DNA of 64,000 bases from Catenuloplanes indicus (GTDB lineage: Bacteria; Actinomycetota; Actinomycetes; Mycobacteriales; Micromonosporaceae): contig NZ_JAUSUZ010000001.1 in assembly GCF_030813715.1 (NCBI RefSeq), forward strand, positions 3,348,001 to 3,412,000, read 5' to 3'. The notes under the pieces are model-generated. The model did not search any database. It was given only the letters and a program-made list of their open reading frames with translations, and was not told the DNA's origin. Each line of letters starts with the position of its first letter. Position 1 is the first letter of the stretch. The position numbers and the translations under genes are program-made. This document shows, in pieces, positions 15,629-24,388 of the stretch.

Positions 15629-16792
15629 ATGAGAGCTGAGACCCGTGCGGTGCATCCGCGGCTGCCGGAGCAAGAGGGCAGCCAGCCGATCGTGATGCCG
15701 CTGTATCAGGCGTCGACCTGGGCGTTCGAGGATCCGGACGTGTTGGCGGGAGCGTTTCAGAAACCGGATGGGCCGTTTCTGTACTCGCGGATGACGAATC
15801 CGACGGTGCGGGTGGTGGAGACGGCGGTGGCGGATCTGGAAGGTGGGGTGGCGGGGATCGCGACCGCGTCCGGGATGGGGGCGGTGAACCTCGTGCTGCA
15901 GGCGCTGCTGCGGAGCGGGGATCACATCGTGGCGCAACGGCGGCTCTACGGCGGGGCCGGCACCGCGCTGCGGGGGCTACGGGAGCGGTTCGGGGTCGAC
16001 GTCGAGTACGCGGACGACGCCGACTCGCTCATCGAGGCGCTGCGGCCGGGACGGACCAAGGTCCTCTACCTGGAGACCATTTCCAACCCGACCGGGTACG
16101 TGGCGGATCTGCCGCGGCTCGCGGCTGCGGCGCGGGCGGCGGGGGTGCTGACGGTGGTGGACAGCACGTTCGCGACGCCGGTGCTGTGCCGGCCGATCGC
16201 GCACGGGGCGGACGTGGTGCTGCACTCGGTGACGAAATATCTCGCGGGGCATCACGACGTGGTCGGCGGGATCCTGGTGTTCGCGGATCCGGCGCTGCAC
16301 GAGAAGGTGTGGCATCACAACGTGGAGTTCGGCGTGGCGGCGGATCCGTTCGCGGCGTGGCTGACGGCGCGGTCGCTGCACACGCTGGCGCTGCGGGTCG
16401 AGCGGCACTGCGCGAACGCGGCCGTGGTGGCGGAGCGGCTGGTGGCGCATCCGGCGGTGACCGCGGTGCACTACCCGGGGCTGACCACGCATCCGGCGCA
16501 CGAGGTGGCACGCCGGCTGCTGACCGGCGGGTTCGGCGGGACGTTCGCGTTCGATCTGGCCGGTGGGCGGGACGCCGGGACCGTATTCAGCAAGCGGCTG
16601 CGGCTGGCCCGGCTCGCGCCGTCGCTCGGCGGGACGGTGACCACGGTGATGCATCCGGCCAGCACCTCGCACCGGAACCTGGACGAGGGGCAGCTGGCGG
16701 CGGTCGGGATCGGTGCGGGGACGATCCGGGTCTCGGTCGGGATCGAGCACGTCGAGGATCTGTGGGCGGACGTGGAGCAGGCGCTGGCGTGA
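15629..16792 (+). CDS. Trans-sulfuration-type PLP lyase (methionine gamma-lyase/cystathionine gamma-synthase family)
   Basis: A 387-residue Cys/Met-metabolism PLP enzyme. The start PLYQASTWAFEDP, the substrate loop YSRMTNPT (about 51-58), the cofactor-binding SGMGAVNLV and the Schiff-base lysine in HSVTKYLAGHHD (Lys about 203) are all present, as is the C-terminal SLGGTVTTVMHPASTSH. Members cleave or exchange the gamma-carbon substituent of methionine, homocysteine or cystathionine. Which one cannot be decided here because no pathway partner is adjacent. The ATG at 15629 has a GGAGG site. A 15-bp stem terminator follows. Confidence 0.85.
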   Translation: MRAETRAVHPRLPEQEGSQPIVMPLYQASTWAFEDPDVLAGAFQKPDGPFLYSRMTNPTVRVVETAVADLEGGVAGIATASGMGAVNLVLQALLRSGDHIVAQRRLYGGAGTALRGLRERFGVDVEYADDADSLIEALRPGRTKVLYLETISNPTGYVADLPRLAAAARAAGVLTVVDSTFATPVLCRPIAHGADVVLHSVTKYLAGHHDVVGGILVFADPALHEKVWHHNVEFGVAADPFAAWLTARSLHTLALRVERHCANAAVVAERLVAHPAVTAVHYPGLTTHPAHEVARRLLTGGFGGTFAFDLAGGRDAGTVFSKRLRLARLAPSLGGTVTTVMHPASTSHRNLDEGQLAAVGIGAGTIRVSVGIEHVEDLWADVEQALA

Positions 16793-16798
16793 CGAATG

Positions 16799-16831
16799 AG
16801 CCGGGTGGACCACGGCGTGGTCCACCCGGCT
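16799..16831. terminator. Bidirectional terminator, 15-bp perfect stem
   Basis: Arms at 16799-16813 and 16817-16831 pair perfectly (AGCCGGGTGGACCAC and its complement) around a GGC loop, followed by CTTTC. It lies between the convergent lyase and chitinase genes and can serve both. Confidence 0.85.
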
Positions 16832-16843
16832 CTTTCGAAAGGG

Positions 16844-18355
16844 CTACGGCAGTGCCTTCAGGAACGGTGCATGCGCGTTCTTGAACTCCCATGAGTAGAA
16901 GCGGTCCCAGTTGATGGACCACGTCATCAGCCCGCGGAAGTTCGGGTTGGTCCCGCTGCGCGGCGTGTAGGAGCCGCAGGTGACGCCCTTGACCAGGCAG
17001 TTGACCGCCTCCTGGATCGCGGCCGGGGCGACGTACCCGTTGCCGGCGCTGACCGACGACGGCGTGCCGAACGCGACCTGGTCCTCGCGCAGCGGAGGGA
17101 ACACGTTCGCGGTGTTGCCGGCGACCGGGAAGCCGGCCAGCAGCATGTCGGTCATCGCGATGTGGAAGTCCGCGCCACCCATCGTGTGGTAGACGCCGTC
17201 CAGGCCGACGATCGGGCCGGAGTTGTAGTCCTGCACGTGCAGCACCGTGAGGTCGTTGCGCAGAGCGTGGATCACCGGGAGGTACGCGCCGGAGCGAGGG
17301 TCCTGGCCGCCCCACGGGCCGGAGCCGTAGTGCTGGTGGCCGAGCTGCACGAAGAACGTCTCCGGGGCCATGGTGAGCACGAAGTTCGCGCCGTACCGGG
17401 CCTTGAGCGTCTTCACCGCGGAGATCAGGTTGACGATCGCGGGCGTGGTCGGGTTCTTGAAGTCCGTGTCGCCGGCGTTCAGCGGCAGCGAGTGGCCCTC
17501 GAAGTCGATGTCCAGCCCGTCCAGACCGTACCGGTCGATGATCGCGGCGACCGAGGTGACGAACGCGTCGCGGGCCGCGGTCGTGGTCAGCTGCACCTGG
17601 CCGTTCTGTCCGCCGATCGAGATCAGCACCTTCTTGCCCTGCGCGCGCTTGGCCTGGATCGCGGCCTTGAACGCGGCCTCGGACTCCACGGTCGGGCACT
17701 CCGCGACCGGGCAGAGGCTGAACCGGATATCGCCGGAGGTGGCGGTGGTCGGCTCACCGAACGCGAGGTTGATGATGTCCCATTCCGCCGGTACGTCCGC
17801 CATGCGCAGATATCCGGACCCGTTCGCGAAGCTGGCGTGCAGGTAGCCGATCAGTGCGCGCTTGGGCAGAACGCCCGGATCGGGGTTGGACGGAGACGGG
17901 GACGGAGACGCGGACGGGGACGGGGACGCGGAGGTGGGACCGGTCGTCGGCGTGACCACCCCGCCGCAGGACGCACCGTTGAGCGTGCAGTTGACCGGCG
18001 TCCCGGACCCGTTGGCCAGGAAGCCGAACGACACCGACGCGCCCGGCGCCACGGTGCCGTTCCACGACCGGTTGGTGAACGTGAACCGCTGGCCGGAGGA
18101 GGTCAGCAGCGCGTCCCAGTAGCTGCCCATGGTGGTGCCGGCCGGCAGGTCGAACGCCACCGACCAGGACGTGATCGCCGCCCCGGTCCCGTTGGTGATC
18201 GTGTACTTGCCCTCCCAGCCGGAACCCCAGTCCGAGGTCTTGGCGAACGACGCGGTGACCGTCGCGGCCGAGGCGGGGAGCGCGAACAGCACGGCCGACG
18301 CGACGGCCGCACACAGCGAGAAGAGGGTCAGGGCGATAGATCGAGACCGTTTCAC
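16844..18355 (-). CDS. Secreted chitinase: CBM2 plus GH18
   Basis: A 503-residue exported chitinase. A signal peptide (MKRSRSIALTLFSLCAAVAS onward, cleaved after about residue 30 near ASA-AT) is followed by a cellulose/chitin-binding CBM2 module (about 31-125, with conserved W residues in SDWGSGWEGKY and SYWDALL), a Ser/Pro linker (about 130-160) and a GH18 catalytic domain. The catalytic DGLDIDFE (DxxDxDxE) is intact, with Glu as acid/base. The GTG at 18355 is chosen because AGGAGG lies just upstream; ATG 18370 is itself part of that region. It is divergent from a diguanylate cyclase with a LacI-type sensor, which may link chitin or sugar sensing with its expression. Confidence 0.93.
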   Translation of the reverse strand: MKRSRSIALTLFSLCAAVASAVLFALPASAATVTASFAKTSDWGSGWEGKYTITNGTGAAITSWSVAFDLPAGTTMGSYWDALLTSSGQRFTFTNRSWNGTVAPGASVSFGFLANGSGTPVNCTLNGASCGGVVTPTTGPTSASPSPSASPSPSPSNPDPGVLPKRALIGYLHASFANGSGYLRMADVPAEWDIINLAFGEPTTATSGDIRFSLCPVAECPTVESEAAFKAAIQAKRAQGKKVLISIGGQNGQVQLTTTAARDAFVTSVAAIIDRYGLDGLDIDFEGHSLPLNAGDTDFKNPTTPAIVNLISAVKTLKARYGANFVLTMAPETFFVQLGHQHYGSGPWGGQDPRSGAYLPVIHALRNDLTVLHVQDYNSGPIVGLDGVYHTMGGADFHIAMTDMLLAGFPVAGNTANVFPPLREDQVAFGTPSSVSAGNGYVAPAAIQEAVNCLVKGVTCGSYTPRSGTNPNFRGLMTWSINWDRFYSWEFKNAHAPFLKALP

Positions 18356-18408
18356 GGCAGCCTCCTCCATCGGCGGCGGTGCAGGTCACCGCGGCCGTTG
18401 GAGAATTA

Positions 18409-18421
18409 TTAAGATTCTTAA
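18409..18421. promoter_or_regulatory. AT-rich palindrome in the chitinase promoter region
   Basis: TTAAG-ATT-CTTAA lies 54 bp upstream of the chitinase start in an otherwise GC-rich region. A second overlapping inverted repeat AGAAT-N7-ATTCT is present. Position and shape suggest an operator or a promoter element for the chitinase, perhaps shared with the divergent gene. Confidence 0.45.
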
Positions 18422-18515
18422 CTGATGATGTCCATGCCCGCGGCCCACATTTAGGACAGCGATAACGTTTCGGAACGCCCGGCCCCGTACCCGCCGGTTC
18501 TGAGAGTCTGATCTC

Positions 18516-20516
18516 GTGAACGGGCTGACGATCGGGGTACTGGCGCCGTTCGTCGGCGGCGACTACTACGGTGGCCTGATCGCCGGCGTGACCGAGGCCG
18601 CCGCCGCACGCGGTGGCCGGGTGCTGGCCGTGCAGACGCTCGCGCCCGGTGCGCGACGGGCCGACTCGGAGGGCATCCCGGACTGGGACGCGCCGGTCGG
18701 CTGGGCGCACGCGGACGCGTTCGTCGTGGTGATCGGCGCGATCGACGACGGGCACCTGACCCGGCTGCACGCCACCGGCAAGCCGGTCGTGCTGATCAGC
18801 CACCGGTCCGCGACGCTGCCGCTGCACGCGGTGCTGCCGGACAACCGCGCAGGTGTACGCGACGCGGTCGCGCACCTGCGCGCGCACGGGCACACCCGGA
18901 TCGCGTTCGCCGGCGCGCTGGACGTGCCGGACATCCGCGAGCGGTACGCCGGCTACCGGGAGGCGCTCGGCGACCTGCCGGAGCTGCTCTTCCCCGCCTC
19001 CGACAACCACGAGGGCGGAGGCCGCGACGCGGCGGCGGCGATGCTGGCGGCCGGGCTGCCGTCCACGGCCGTGGTCTGCGGCACCGACCGGAACGCGCTC
19101 GGCGTGCTGGAGGCGCTGACCGCGACCGGGCACCGGGTGCCGGAGGCGCAGGCGGTGGTCGGCTTCGACGATATCCCGGCCGCGCTCTACACCGAGCCCA
19201 CGCTGGCCAGCGTGGCGCAGCCGCTGCGGCGGATCGGCGCGGCCGCGGTCGCGGCGCTGGACCGCGGCGACGGAGCCACGTTCGTACCGACGGTGTTCGT
19301 GCCGCGGGAGAGCTGCGGCTGTGACCGGCCGGCGCCGCGGCCGCTGGACACCGCGCTCGCGGCCCGGCTCGCCGACCCGGCCGTGCCGGAGGCCGCGCTC
19401 GCCGGTGAGCTGCGCGGATTCACACTCGCGGAGCTGGATCAGGCGCTGCACGGCCTGGTGACGGAGCGCCGGGCCCGCCGGATCCTGCTGCGGGTGGCGC
19501 AGGAGCGGGCGCGCGCGCAGTTCGGCGACATCCGCTACCTGCAGGACACGCTGAACGCGCAGTACCAGCTCGGCACCGAGCTGCTGCGCACCGACGAGCA
19601 GGACCCGCGCGCGCTCGGCTGGCTGCGCCGGCTCCCGGTCACGGCCGGCTGCCTCGGGCTCTGGCACGGCAGCCCGCGTCGCGGCCCGCGCCCGGAGCAG
19701 CACCGCGAGAAGCGCCAGGGCACGCTGGAGATCTCCGGCGCGCTGCACTGCGAGACCGCCAGCGACCGGGTGGACGTGGCGGACTTCCCGCCGGCCGCGC
19801 TGTTCGACGCGGCCCGGCCGGACGCCGGTGAGATCGTCTTCGTGGTCTCGGTGCGCAGCAGCGCGCACGACTGGGGACTGCTGGCCACGGTCGCACGCAT
19901 CCAGGACAAGACACCGCCGGGCCGCGAGCCGATGAACCAGTCCGGCGCGCTGCTCGCGGTCGCGCTGGACCAGGAGTTCATGCTGCGCTCGCTGCGCGAC
20001 CAGGAGGAGCGGTTGCGCCGGACCGCGCTCTACGACCACCTCACCGGGCTGCCCAACCGCGGGCTGTTCCTGGACCGGCTGCGGCAGGCGGTGGACCGGG
20101 CACAGCGCGAGCCGGCGTACGCGTTCGCGGTGCTCTTCCTGGACCTGGACGGCTTCAAGGCGGTGAACGACACGCTCGGGCACGCGGCCGGCGACCAGCT
20201 GCTGGTGCAGACGGCCGGCCGGATCACGGCGCTGCTGCGGGACACGGACACGGCCGCGCGGTTCGGCGGCGACGAGTTCCTGGTGCTGCTGGACGACATC
20301 GCCGGGCCGAACAGCGCGGCCGCGGTCGCGGAACGGGCCCGGACCGCGCTGGCCCGGCCGTTCGAGCTGGCCGAGGGGACGGCGCGGGTGTCGGCGAGCA
20401 TCGGCAGCGCGCTTTCCACGGACGGTCACCCGACCGCGGAGGCGCTGCTGCGCGTGGCGGACGCGGCGATGTACCACGCGAAATCCGTCCGGCGGGCCGG
20501 CTCCCGTACCCGCTGA
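18516..20516 (+). CDS. Diguanylate cyclase with a LacI-type ligand-binding domain
   Basis: A 666-residue protein. Residues 1-260 form a periplasmic-binding-protein-like sensor of the LacI/GalR class (IGVLAPFVGGDYYGG, AVVCGTDRNALGVLEAL, AVVGFDDIPAALYTEPTLAS) but there is no DNA-binding helix-turn-helix and no signal peptide, so it acts inside the cell. A helical middle follows, then a GGDEF domain (about 500-660) with YDHLTGLPNRGLFLDRL, LDLDGFKAVND and the intact active site GGDEF (about 585). An RxxD inhibition site (RDTD) lies five residues before GGDEF. It should make cyclic di-GMP in response to a small ligand, perhaps a sugar. It is divergent from the chitinase and followed after 70 bp by a glycosyltransferase. 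Confidence 0.9.
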   Translation: MNGLTIGVLAPFVGGDYYGGLIAGVTEAAAARGGRVLAVQTLAPGARRADSEGIPDWDAPVGWAHADAFVVVIGAIDDGHLTRLHATGKPVVLISHRSATLPLHAVLPDNRAGVRDAVAHLRAHGHTRIAFAGALDVPDIRERYAGYREALGDLPELLFPASDNHEGGGRDAAAAMLAAGLPSTAVVCGTDRNALGVLEALTATGHRVPEAQAVVGFDDIPAALYTEPTLASVAQPLRRIGAAAVAALDRGDGATFVPTVFVPRESCGCDRPAPRPLDTALAARLADPAVPEAALAGELRGFTLAELDQALHGLVTERRARRILLRVAQERARAQFGDIRYLQDTLNAQYQLGTELLRTDEQDPRALGWLRRLPVTAGCLGLWHGSPRRGPRPEQHREKRQGTLEISGALHCETASDRVDVADFPPAALFDAARPDAGEIVFVVSVRSSAHDWGLLATVARIQDKTPPGREPMNQSGALLAVALDQEFMLRSLRDQEERLRRTALYDHLTGLPNRGLFLDRLRQAVDRAQREPAYAFAVLFLDLDGFKAVNDTLGHAAGDQLLVQTAGRITALLRDTDTAARFGGDEFLVLLDDIAGPNSAAAVAERARTALARPFELAEGTARVSASIGSALSTDGHPTAEALLRVADAAMYHAKSVRRAGSRTR

Positions 20517-20586
20517 TGATTCTCGGGGTGCAGCTCGGTTGCCGAATGGTCTCAAGCCCGGGCGAGAACGGCCGACCGTTGAGGGC

Positions 20587-22722
20587 ATGAGCTTCGAAGC
20601 CCTCGACGTGGTGATCACCGGCGGCGGCAGCCCCGCGGAGCTGAAGGCCACGCTGGAGGCGCTGAAGCCCGCGCTCGGCGTACGCGACGAGGTGGTGTGC
20701 GCGGTGCCGGCCGGCCGGGCCGACCTGGACCGGGTGGTCGCCGCGCTGCCGTGGGTGCGCGCGGTGCCCGGCGGGCGGGCCGAGGCGGTCTCCGCAACCG
20801 AACGTGACCTGCTGCTTTTCGTCGACGGCGACATGCTCCTCCCCCGGCACTGGCTGGACGCGGTCCGCGAGGTGCTGGCCGACGAGGCCGTGGTCGCGGC
20901 CGGCCCGCGCTGCATCGGTTCGATCGGCCCGCAGCGTGCCGAGCTTCCCCTGCCCGCCGGCGTACGCGAGCTGCGTGACCTGGCCCGGGAATGGCGCGAG
21001 CGGCACCGTGGCCAGCGCTACGACGTGGACCGGCTCGGCCCCGTCTGCGTGGCGCTGCGCCGGTCCGCGCTGGTCGCGGCCGGTGGCCCGACCCCGGATC
21101 TGCCCTGGGAGCGGCTGCGCGACCTGGGCCGGATCGTGCTGGTCGACGACGCGCTGGTGGCACACGCCGGCGCGTCCGGCTGCGGGCTGCGGGTGGTCAC
21201 CGAGTCGCCGCTGCTGGTCTCCGCCAGCATGATCGTCCGGGACGAGGCGGCCTCGATCGGTGCCAGCGTCGACGCGGTCACGCCGTTCGTGGACGAGGTG
21301 GTCGTCTACGACACCGGCTCGCTGGACGACACCGTCGCGGTGGCCCGCGCGCACGGCGCCCGGGTGATCGACGGCTTCTGGGACGAGCACTTCGGCGACG
21401 CCCGCAACCGGGCGATCGCGCACTGCACCGGGCGCTGGGTGCTCTGGGTCGACGCGGACGAGACCGCGGCCGGCGACCCGGACGCGCTGCGGCGCCGGCT
21501 GTCCGCGCCCGGCGGCCCGGCCGCGTACCGGGTGCGGCAGGTCAACGAGTACGCGAACGGCACCCAGGTGGTGGTCTTCCCGCGCCTGTTCCAGCGGGAC
21601 GCGGTGCGGCTGGCCGGCCGGCTGCACGAGCAGGCCGTGGACCGGATCACCGGTGGACCGGCCGCCGGTCCGGAGATCGGCGAGGTGGAGCTACGGCACG
21701 CGGGCTACCAGTTCGCCACGTTCGTCACGAAGGACAAGGCCGAGCGCAACCGCCGACTGGCGCTGCGCGCGGTCGAGGACCGGGTGCTGGCCGCGGATGC
21801 GCTGGCGAACCTGGCCCGCGCCGAGTTCTCCTCCGGCAACCTCGAGGAGTCGATCGAGGCGGCCCGGCGTGGCCTGGCGACCGACACCCGCCGCCCGGTC
21901 CGGATCAAGCTGCTGACCACGCTGATCCGCGCGTGCACCGCGCTGTCGCGGGTGGACGAGGCGGCCCGTGCGCTGGACGAGCTGCGCACGCTCGCGTCCC
22001 GGCAGGTCACCGTGGACCACATGGAGGTGCTGGTCCGGTACGCCGCGGGCGACGACGAACGGGTGGTCGAACTGTGCGCGGCCGTACCGGAACTGGCCGA
22101 GGACGACGGCGCGGTGCTGGTCACCCGCAGCCAGCTCACCTCGTACGAGATCCACAGCCTGATGCGGCTGGGCCGCACCGCGGACGCGGCCGAGCGGCTG
22201 CGCGTGGAGCTGCGCGCCGGCCGGATCCCGATGCCGATCGTCGGCATGGCCGACACCCTGCGCCAGGCCGGTTCGGACGTCGCGGAGATCGCCGCGCACG
22301 TGCCGCGGTCCGCGTTGCGCGCGCTGATCCACGAGGTCGGTCAGGCCCCGGTGTCGCTGGCCGAGCCGCTGGCCGACGGCCTGTGGCAGCGCTTCCCCGG
22401 CGAACGCACCGTGCTGGCGCTGGCGGCCTGGCTCGGGCCGCGGATGCCGGTGCTGCGCGCGCTGGAGTGGTCGTCCCGGCTGCGCCGGGCCGGGCACGAG
22501 TCGCAGTGCCCGCTGCTCGGCGTGGCACGCGGCGCGGACCGCAGCGCGCGGGACCGGTCGCTGGCCGCGGCCGTGGCGTACGAGACGTTCCGCGACCCGG
22601 CCGCGATGCCGCTGCTCTCCGCCGCGCTGGACCAGGTGCCGGCGGACGAGGAGGCCGCGATGCTGGACGAGCTGCGCCTGATCGCGCCGGGCATCGCGGC
22701 CGCGGTGGAACCCGCGGTCTAG
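20587..22722 (+). CDS. Glycosyltransferase family 2 protein with repeat domain
   Basis: A 711-residue protein. Residues 1-200 resemble a GT2 fold (LLLFVDGDMLLPRHWLDAV). A second, more typical GT2 domain spans about 205-420: VSASMIVRDEAASIGASVDA, then FGDARNRAIAHCTGRWVL and the metal-binding WVDADE. The remaining 290 residues are helical, TPR-like (ALANLARAEFSSGNLEESIE). Relatives transfer sugars to cell-wall or lipid acceptors; tandem GT2 plus TPR proteins are frequent in Actinoplanes relatives. The ATG at 20587 has only a weak site. It may be co-transcribed with the diguanylate cyclase. Confidence 0.8.
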   Translation: MSFEALDVVITGGGSPAELKATLEALKPALGVRDEVVCAVPAGRADLDRVVAALPWVRAVPGGRAEAVSATERDLLLFVDGDMLLPRHWLDAVREVLADEAVVAAGPRCIGSIGPQRAELPLPAGVRELRDLAREWRERHRGQRYDVDRLGPVCVALRRSALVAAGGPTPDLPWERLRDLGRIVLVDDALVAHAGASGCGLRVVTESPLLVSASMIVRDEAASIGASVDAVTPFVDEVVVYDTGSLDDTVAVARAHGARVIDGFWDEHFGDARNRAIAHCTGRWVLWVDADETAAGDPDALRRRLSAPGGPAAYRVRQVNEYANGTQVVVFPRLFQRDAVRLAGRLHEQAVDRITGGPAAGPEIGEVELRHAGYQFATFVTKDKAERNRRLALRAVEDRVLAADALANLARAEFSSGNLEESIEAARRGLATDTRRPVRIKLLTTLIRACTALSRVDEAARALDELRTLASRQVTVDHMEVLVRYAAGDDERVVELCAAVPELAEDDGAVLVTRSQLTSYEIHSLMRLGRTADAAERLRVELRAGRIPMPIVGMADTLRQAGSDVAEIAAHVPRSALRALIHEVGQAPVSLAEPLADGLWQRFPGERTVLALAAWLGPRMPVLRALEWSSRLRRAGHESQCPLLGVARGADRSARDRSLAAAVAYETFRDPAAMPLLSAALDQVPADEEAAMLDELRLIAPGIAAAVEPAV

Positions 22723-22783
22723 AGCCTGCATCGCCGTGGGATGCCGGGCTACGGCGAGGCCCCCACTTCGACACAGGCTCTAG
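22719..22783. terminator. Long-loop inverted repeat between convergent genes
   Basis: The arms CTAGAGCCTG (22719-22728) and CAGGCTCTAG (22774-22783) are perfect complements separated by 45 bp. Each arm contains the stop codon (TAG) of the gene next to it. It may work as a shared terminator, though the loop is long. Confidence 0.4.
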
Positions 22784-23232
22784 CCGGCCGCCGGGTAGCG
22801 GAGGAAGTGGGCGTAGTCCGCGCTGGTGCCGCCGCGCCGCTGCCGGGGTATCCGGGGCCGCGCGGCCGGCTCGCCGATCGAGATCGCCAGGACCGCGGGA
22901 TCGTGCGTGTGTGCCGCCCGGCTGGCGGCCGGCCCGGTGAAGCCGGCGCAGGAGTAGAGGACGCCGCGGTCCGCGCCGACGTCCTCCAGCTTGGCCACGA
23001 AGTAGTCCACGCAGGAGATGCCGACCGGCCGGTGCTGCTGGCGACACTCGACCGCGACCGTGACCGGCAGGCCGGCCACCGCGCCGTAGATCATCACCTG
23101 CACGTGCCGCCGCGCGCCGCTCAGCCGCCCGTCGTGCCGCCGGTTGTAGATCACCCGGGCGTGGTCGAACGCGGCCAGCAGCCGGGTCAGCGACCGCTCG
23201 TACCGCTTCAGCTGGAGGTCGGTGGGAGACAT
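22780..23232 (-). CDS. Mrr-like restriction-endonuclease-fold protein, paralogue 1
   Basis: A 150-residue protein, last of three tandem paralogues. The core LSGARRHVQVMIYG, VTVAVECRQQHRPVG and VDYFVAKLEDVGADRGVLYS then AGFTGPAASRAA matches the Mrr-like restriction endonuclease fold, in which an Asp is followed by (D/E)xK. Here the Asp is Gln (HVQV) and the lysine is Arg (ECR), so two of three catalytic positions differ and nuclease activity is doubtful. The ATG at 23232 lies 6 bases after a TANNNT -10, so the mRNA is probably leaderless. A role in defence or in DNA binding can only be guessed. Confidence 0.6.
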   Translation of the reverse strand: MSPTDLQLKRYERSLTRLLAAFDHARVIYNRRHDGRLSGARRHVQVMIYGAVAGLPVTVAVECRQQHRPVGISCVDYFVAKLEDVGADRGVLYSCAGFTGPAASRAAHTHDPAVLAISIGEPAARPRIPRQRRGGTSADYAHFLRYPAAG

Positions 23233-23281
23233 CCGTCGACGTTACGAACGTGCTTCATACCGGTGTCGCCCCGGTTGTCCG
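23233..23281 (-). promoter_or_regulatory. Leaderless promoter of paralogue 1
   Basis: Reading leftward: a 16-bp motif CGGACAACCGGGGCGA (23281-23266), 21 bp, the -10 TAACGT (23244-23239), 6 bp, then the ATG at 23232. The motif is 12/16 identical to that of paralogue 2, and spacing is the same in all three genes. Confidence 0.55.
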
Positions 23282-23293
23282 TCCTTCGCCCGA

Positions 23294-23815
23294 TCAGGGG
23301 GTCCACAGGTCCGCGGTGCCGCCCAGGCGCAGGAAGAGCGCGAAGTCCGCCTGGTCGACGTCGGCGGAGTCGTGCGGCGGCAGGCCGTCGCGCACCATCC
23401 GGCCGTCGCCGAGCGTGATCGCCATCACCGGCGGGCTCTGCGCGTGCGCGGCGCGGGCCCGGGCGCGGTCGGTGAAGCCGGTGCAGGAGTAGATCACGCC
23501 ACGGTCCGCGCCGATGTCGAGCAGCTTGCCGACGAACCGGTCGACCGCGCCGACGTCCACCGGCCGGCGCCGCCGCTGCACGCACTCGATCGCGGCGGTC
23601 ACCCGTACACCCAGCACGGGGCCCCGCACCAGGACGTCGACGCGGCGTAACGACCGGCTGAGCCGGCCCTCCACGCGACGGTTGTATCCGACCTCGACGG
23701 GTGGCTCGAAGCCACCGAGCAGCCGGCTGATCGAGGCGTCGAAGAGCGTCAGGCGACGGAGCGAGTCGGGCTCTTCGTCGGGGTCCGGCGGCAGTTCCGC
23801 ATCCGCTGGGTACAC
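23294..23815 (-). CDS. Mrr-like restriction-endonuclease-fold protein, paralogue 2
   Basis: A 173-residue protein, middle of three paralogues. An acidic N-terminus (ELPPDPDEEPD) precedes the domain, with NRRVEGRLSRSLRRVDVLVR keeping the Asp, but AIECVQRRRRPVD has Val where the lysine of (D/E)xK should be. The conserved VDRFVGKLLDIGADRGVIYS and GFTDRARARAA follow. The start is set at GTG 23815, not at TTG 23857, because TTG 23857 lies within the shared upstream motif while GTG 23815 keeps exactly the promoter-to-start spacing of the other two paralogues. The C-terminus ADFALFL matches paralogue 3. Catalysis is doubtful. Confidence 0.6.
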   Translation of the reverse strand: MYPADAELPPDPDEEPDSLRRLTLFDASISRLLGGFEPPVEVGYNRRVEGRLSRSLRRVDVLVRGPVLGVRVTAAIECVQRRRRPVDVGAVDRFVGKLLDIGADRGVIYSCTGFTDRARARAAHAQSPPVMAITLGDGRMVRDGLPPHDSADVDQADFALFLRLGGTADLWTP

Positions 23816-23865
23816 AACTTTGAGCGTACGGGTGGAGCGGGTGGGCTCATCGCCCAAATTGTGCG
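23816..23865 (-). promoter_or_regulatory. Leaderless promoter of paralogue 2
   Basis: Reading leftward: motif CGCACAATTTGGGCGA (23865-23850), 21 bp, -10 TACGCT (23828-23823), 7 bp, then GTG 23815. The motif is 15/16 identical to that in front of paralogue 3. Confidence 0.6.
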
Positions 23866-23896
23866 TCTTTGTCGATAATTTCGGAGAATGTTGTCA

Positions 23897-24388
23897 TCAG
23901 TCGGCGCAGCGCCACAGGAACAGCGCGAAGTCCGCCTCGGTGATCTCGTCCACGCCGTGCGGCGGCAGCGGGTCCACCTCGCGCCGTGGCCGCGGGATCC
24001 GCGGCCCGCCGCCCAGCGACACCGCCATCACCGCGGGCCAGCGCGCCGCCGCGGCCCGCGCACGGGCACACCGGGTGAAGCCGGATCGCGAGTAGAGCAC
24101 GCCCCGGTCCGCGTCCACGTCCAGCAGCTTGCCGACGAACCGCTCGACCACACCCACGTCCGCAGCCCTACGGGCCTGCCGGCACTCCACGGCCACCGTC
24201 ACGCCCGCGCCGAACACCCGTCCACGCACCAGCAGATCGACCTGTCGCGGCGATCCGCTGAGCACGCCCGGCACCCGTCCGTTCACCGCCACCTCGGCGT
24301 GGCCGTCGAAGCTGGAGAGAAGCCGCGTGATGGACAATTCGTACCGCTGGAGCGGTGAAACGCACGAAAAGAGGTCGAAGACGGTCAC
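23897..24388 (-). CDS. Mrr-like restriction-endonuclease-fold protein, paralogue 3
   Basis: A 163-residue protein, first of three paralogues in transcription order. The core reads GVLSGSPRQVDLLVRG (Asp kept), VTVAVECRQARRAAD (Arg in place of the catalytic Lys) and VERFVGKLLDVDADRGVLYS, then GFTRCARARAAAA. The end EADFALFLW is shared with paralogue 2. An extra short N-terminal segment MTVFDLFSCVSPLQRYELSI precedes it. The GTG at 24388 lies 6 bases after a TANNNT -10. The three copies are diverged (roughly half identical by eye), so the duplications are old, yet each kept the same promoter layout. Confidence 0.6.
   Translation of the reverse strand: MTVFDLFSCVSPLQRYELSITRLLSSFDGHAEVAVNGRVPGVLSGSPRQVDLLVRGRVFGAGVTVAVECRQARRAADVGVVERFVGKLLDVDADRGVLYSRSGFTRCARARAAAARWPAVMAVSLGGGPRIPRPRREVDPLPPHGVDEITEADFALFLWRCAD

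Noticed and set aside
17754-20915. 1053-codon leftward frame opposite the diguanylate cyclase
   Set aside because: Arg/Pro/Gly-rich shadow typical of high-GC antisense frames; the rightward frame has clear domains.
23816-23857. TTG 23857 as the start of Mrr-like paralogue 2
   Set aside because: It lies inside the conserved upstream motif; GTG 23815 gives the same promoter spacing as the two other paralogues.
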